Source of the DNA: Helicobacter sp.
GTDB lineage: Bacteria > Campylobacterota > Campylobacteria > Campylobacterales > Helicobacteraceae
Length of the DNA stretch: 7,728 nt
Assembly: GCA_029257755.1 (NCBI GenBank)
Contig: JARIAP010000125.1
Span: 1 to 7,728 of the forward strand
Direction: 5' to 3'
Shown here: in pieces, positions 6,860 through 7,728 of the stretch
Position numbering within the stretch: position 1 is the first letter of the stretch
How the letters are laid out: each line of letters opens with the position of its first letter
Position numbers and translations under genes: made by a program
Notes under the pieces: model-generated
Database searches by the model: none
What the model saw: only the letters and a program-made list of their open reading frames with translations
Told to the model about the DNA's origin: nothing

Positions 6860-7455
6860 TGGAGTATGCAAATATATTAACAGGTGGAATTGCTTGTGGT
6901 AAAAGTGTAGTAGCAAAATATTTAATGCTTGAGGGTTTTAATATTATTGATGCAGATAAAATAGCACATTTATTATTAGAATCACATAGTAATGAAATCA
7001 TAGATTATTTTGGTAATGATATTGTAGAAAACAATATAATAAATCGCAAGAAATTAGGTGAAATAATATTTAATAATTTAGAGAAAAAGGCTTATTTAGA
7101 ATCTATATTACACCCTTTAATACATGCAGAAATTACAAAGCAATGTGAGATTTTAGAATGTAAAAAAAAACCCTTTTTTGTTGAAATACCACTTTATTTT
7201 GAGAGTAAATTTAAATATAACGCTAGATTTGTAATATGTGTTTATGCTTCACAAGATTTACAGCTACAAAGAATTATGGATAGAGATAAATTAAAAAAAG
7301 ATAAAGCAATGCAAAGGATAAATTCTCAAATAGATATTGAAATTAAAAAAAATAAAAGTGATTTTATAATAGACAATTCAAGCAATTTAAAGTCATTAGA
7401 AACAAATATAAATAATTTTTTAGAATCTTTTAAACAAGAATATGGTTTGCTTTAA
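6859..7455 (+). CDS. coaE: Dephospho-CoA kinase CoaE
   Basis: Catalyses the last step of coenzyme A synthesis, ATP-dependent phosphorylation of the 3'-hydroxyl of dephospho-CoA, in the cytoplasm. The protein has 198 residues, typical for CoaE. The P-loop is GGIACGKS (9-16). It is followed by DADKIAH (31-37), LHPLI (84-88), EIPLYFE (109-115, usually DVPLLFE), a lid region with QRIMDRD (137-143), AMQRINSQ (150-157) and SDFIIDN (167-173). All functional motifs are present. It starts one base inside the rsmH stop (TAATG), so coupling is likely. The gene carries A9 at 7162-7170, followed by CCC and T6, and a further A8 at 7345-7352, both possible slippage points. It is the last gene of the plus-strand cluster. 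Confidence 0.96.
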   Translation: MEYANILTGGIACGKSVVAKYLMLEGFNIIDADKIAHLLLESHSNEIIDYFGNDIVENNIINRKKLGEIIFNNLEKKAYLESILHPLIHAEITKQCEILECKKKPFFVEIPLYFESKFKYNARFVICVYASQDLQLQRIMDRDKLKKDKAMQRINSQIDIEIKKNKSDFIIDNSSNLKSLETNINNFLESFKQEYGLL

Positions 7456-7542
7456 TAAATATAGTTATATTATATAATATTTAAAATTAATTAAATTAGT
7501 TTATAAATTGTTTACAATTGCTTATGTTAATATCTAAATAAT

Positions 7543-7583
7543 TTTAATATATAAGTAATTATTAAATACACTTATATATAAAA
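7543..7583. terminator. AT-only-rich hairpin between convergent genes, possible bidirectional terminator
   Basis: The core stem is ATATATAAGT (7547-7556) with ACTTATATAT (7570-7579), 10 bp around a 13-base loop. It extends by three A-T pairs (7543-7545 with 7581-7583) after one A-A mismatch. It lies between the stops of coaE (7455) and the minus-strand gene (7624), the place where a shared terminator is expected. Few G-C pairs and no clear U-run make this tentative. The rest of 7456-7621 shows only short AT palindromes (AATTGT/ACAATT at 7506-7519) and no gene. Confidence 0.4.
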
Positions 7584-7621
7584 TATTTATCAACAATTAT
7601 TAATTTTATTTATCTTTATAA

Positions 7622-7728
7622 TTATAGTATATCTACAACTTTTATGTTTTGTATTATATCGCCTTGTTTTATAGAATCTAGTGTAGCTAAACTTTCTTCA
7701 TCTATTATTTTACCAAATGTTGTATGTT
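7622..7728 (-). CDS. Peptidyl-prolyl cis-trans isomerase, cyclophilin type (C-terminal fragment, gene runs off window)
   Basis: Reading the minus strand from 7726 gives 34 codons to a TAA at 7622-7624. The tail begins HTTFGKII, continues through LDSIKQGD and ends IKVVDIL. The H-T-x-F-G-K/R-V/I block followed by a short helix, a 'GD-I-x-x-I' loop and a last beta-strand is the usual C-terminus of bacterial cyclophilins, which catalyse proline isomerisation during protein folding. The catalytic Arg/Phe motifs lie outside the window, so neither localisation (signal peptide or cytosolic) nor activity can be judged. It is convergent with coaE. The TAGAWTCTA word occurs inside it (7672-7680). Confidence 0.75.
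   Translation of the reverse strand, partial: HTTFGKIIDEESLATLDSIKQGDIIQNIKVVDIL

Noticed and set aside
6855..6860. Perfect TATAAT overlapping the coaE start codon
   Set aside because: A transcript from it would begin inside coaE and lack the start. It is explained by the rsmH stop and coaE ATG sequence in AT-rich DNA.
4141..7455. Possibility of a novel defence or mobile system in the gene cluster
   Set aside because: Every gene carries clear motifs of a known housekeeping family, and there are no transposase, integrase, toxin-antitoxin or CRISPR signatures.
7457..7482. AAATAT...ATATTT inverted repeat just after coaE
   Set aside because: Only six or seven A-T pairs with a 14-base interior; too weak and too likely by chance to call a terminator.

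Overview
The window comes from a very AT-rich bacterial chromosome (a hand-counted line inside putA is about 28% G+C). Protein content and style point to Helicobacter or a close Campylobacterota relative: a PutA without a DNA-binding domain, a second MiaB-like methylthiotransferase beginning MKIYFKTFGC, short AT-rich spacers, frequent AAAGGAAA ribosome-binding sites and TTG starts. This assignment comes from family resemblance, not from a search.

Layout: (1) 1-120 is the 3' end of an unrecognised plus-strand gene, followed by a terminator-like hairpin. (2) 121-539 is a 419-base AT-rich spacer with no supportable gene; it presumably carries the putA promoter. (3) 540-4061 is putA, a bifunctional proline catabolic enzyme of 1173 residues with an extra C-terminal domain. 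(4) 4062-4140 holds a perfect 13-bp hairpin and a second small palindrome. (5) 4141-7455 is a tightly packed plus-strand run of mtaB, ruvX/yqgF, rsmH and coaE, with gene overlaps of 4, 4 and 1 bases. (6) 7456-7621 is an A+T-rich spacer between convergent genes with one decent hairpin. (7) 7622-7728 (minus) is the 3' end of a gene that looks like a cyclophilin-type peptidyl-prolyl isomerase and runs off the window.

Functionally, putA oxidises proline to glutamate. The four-gene cluster is mostly translation-related: tRNA position 37 methylthiolation (mtaB), pre-16S rRNA end processing (ruvX/yqgF) and 16S rRNA C1402 N4-methylation (rsmH). The final step of CoA synthesis (coaE) is attached at the end. 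The overlaps suggest one transcript with translational coupling.

I see no mobile element, CRISPR array, tRNA, rRNA or obvious new multi-gene system; the genes are recognisable housekeeping or catabolic genes. The most unusual signal is a DNA word. The 9-mer TAGAWTCTA (core GAWTC, a subset of GANTC) occurs at least nine times and its 7-base core AGAWTCT about 21 times, roughly tenfold or more above a composition-based expectation. Two copies form the inverted pair of the hairpin after putA, an arrangement reminiscent of DNA uptake sequences elsewhere.
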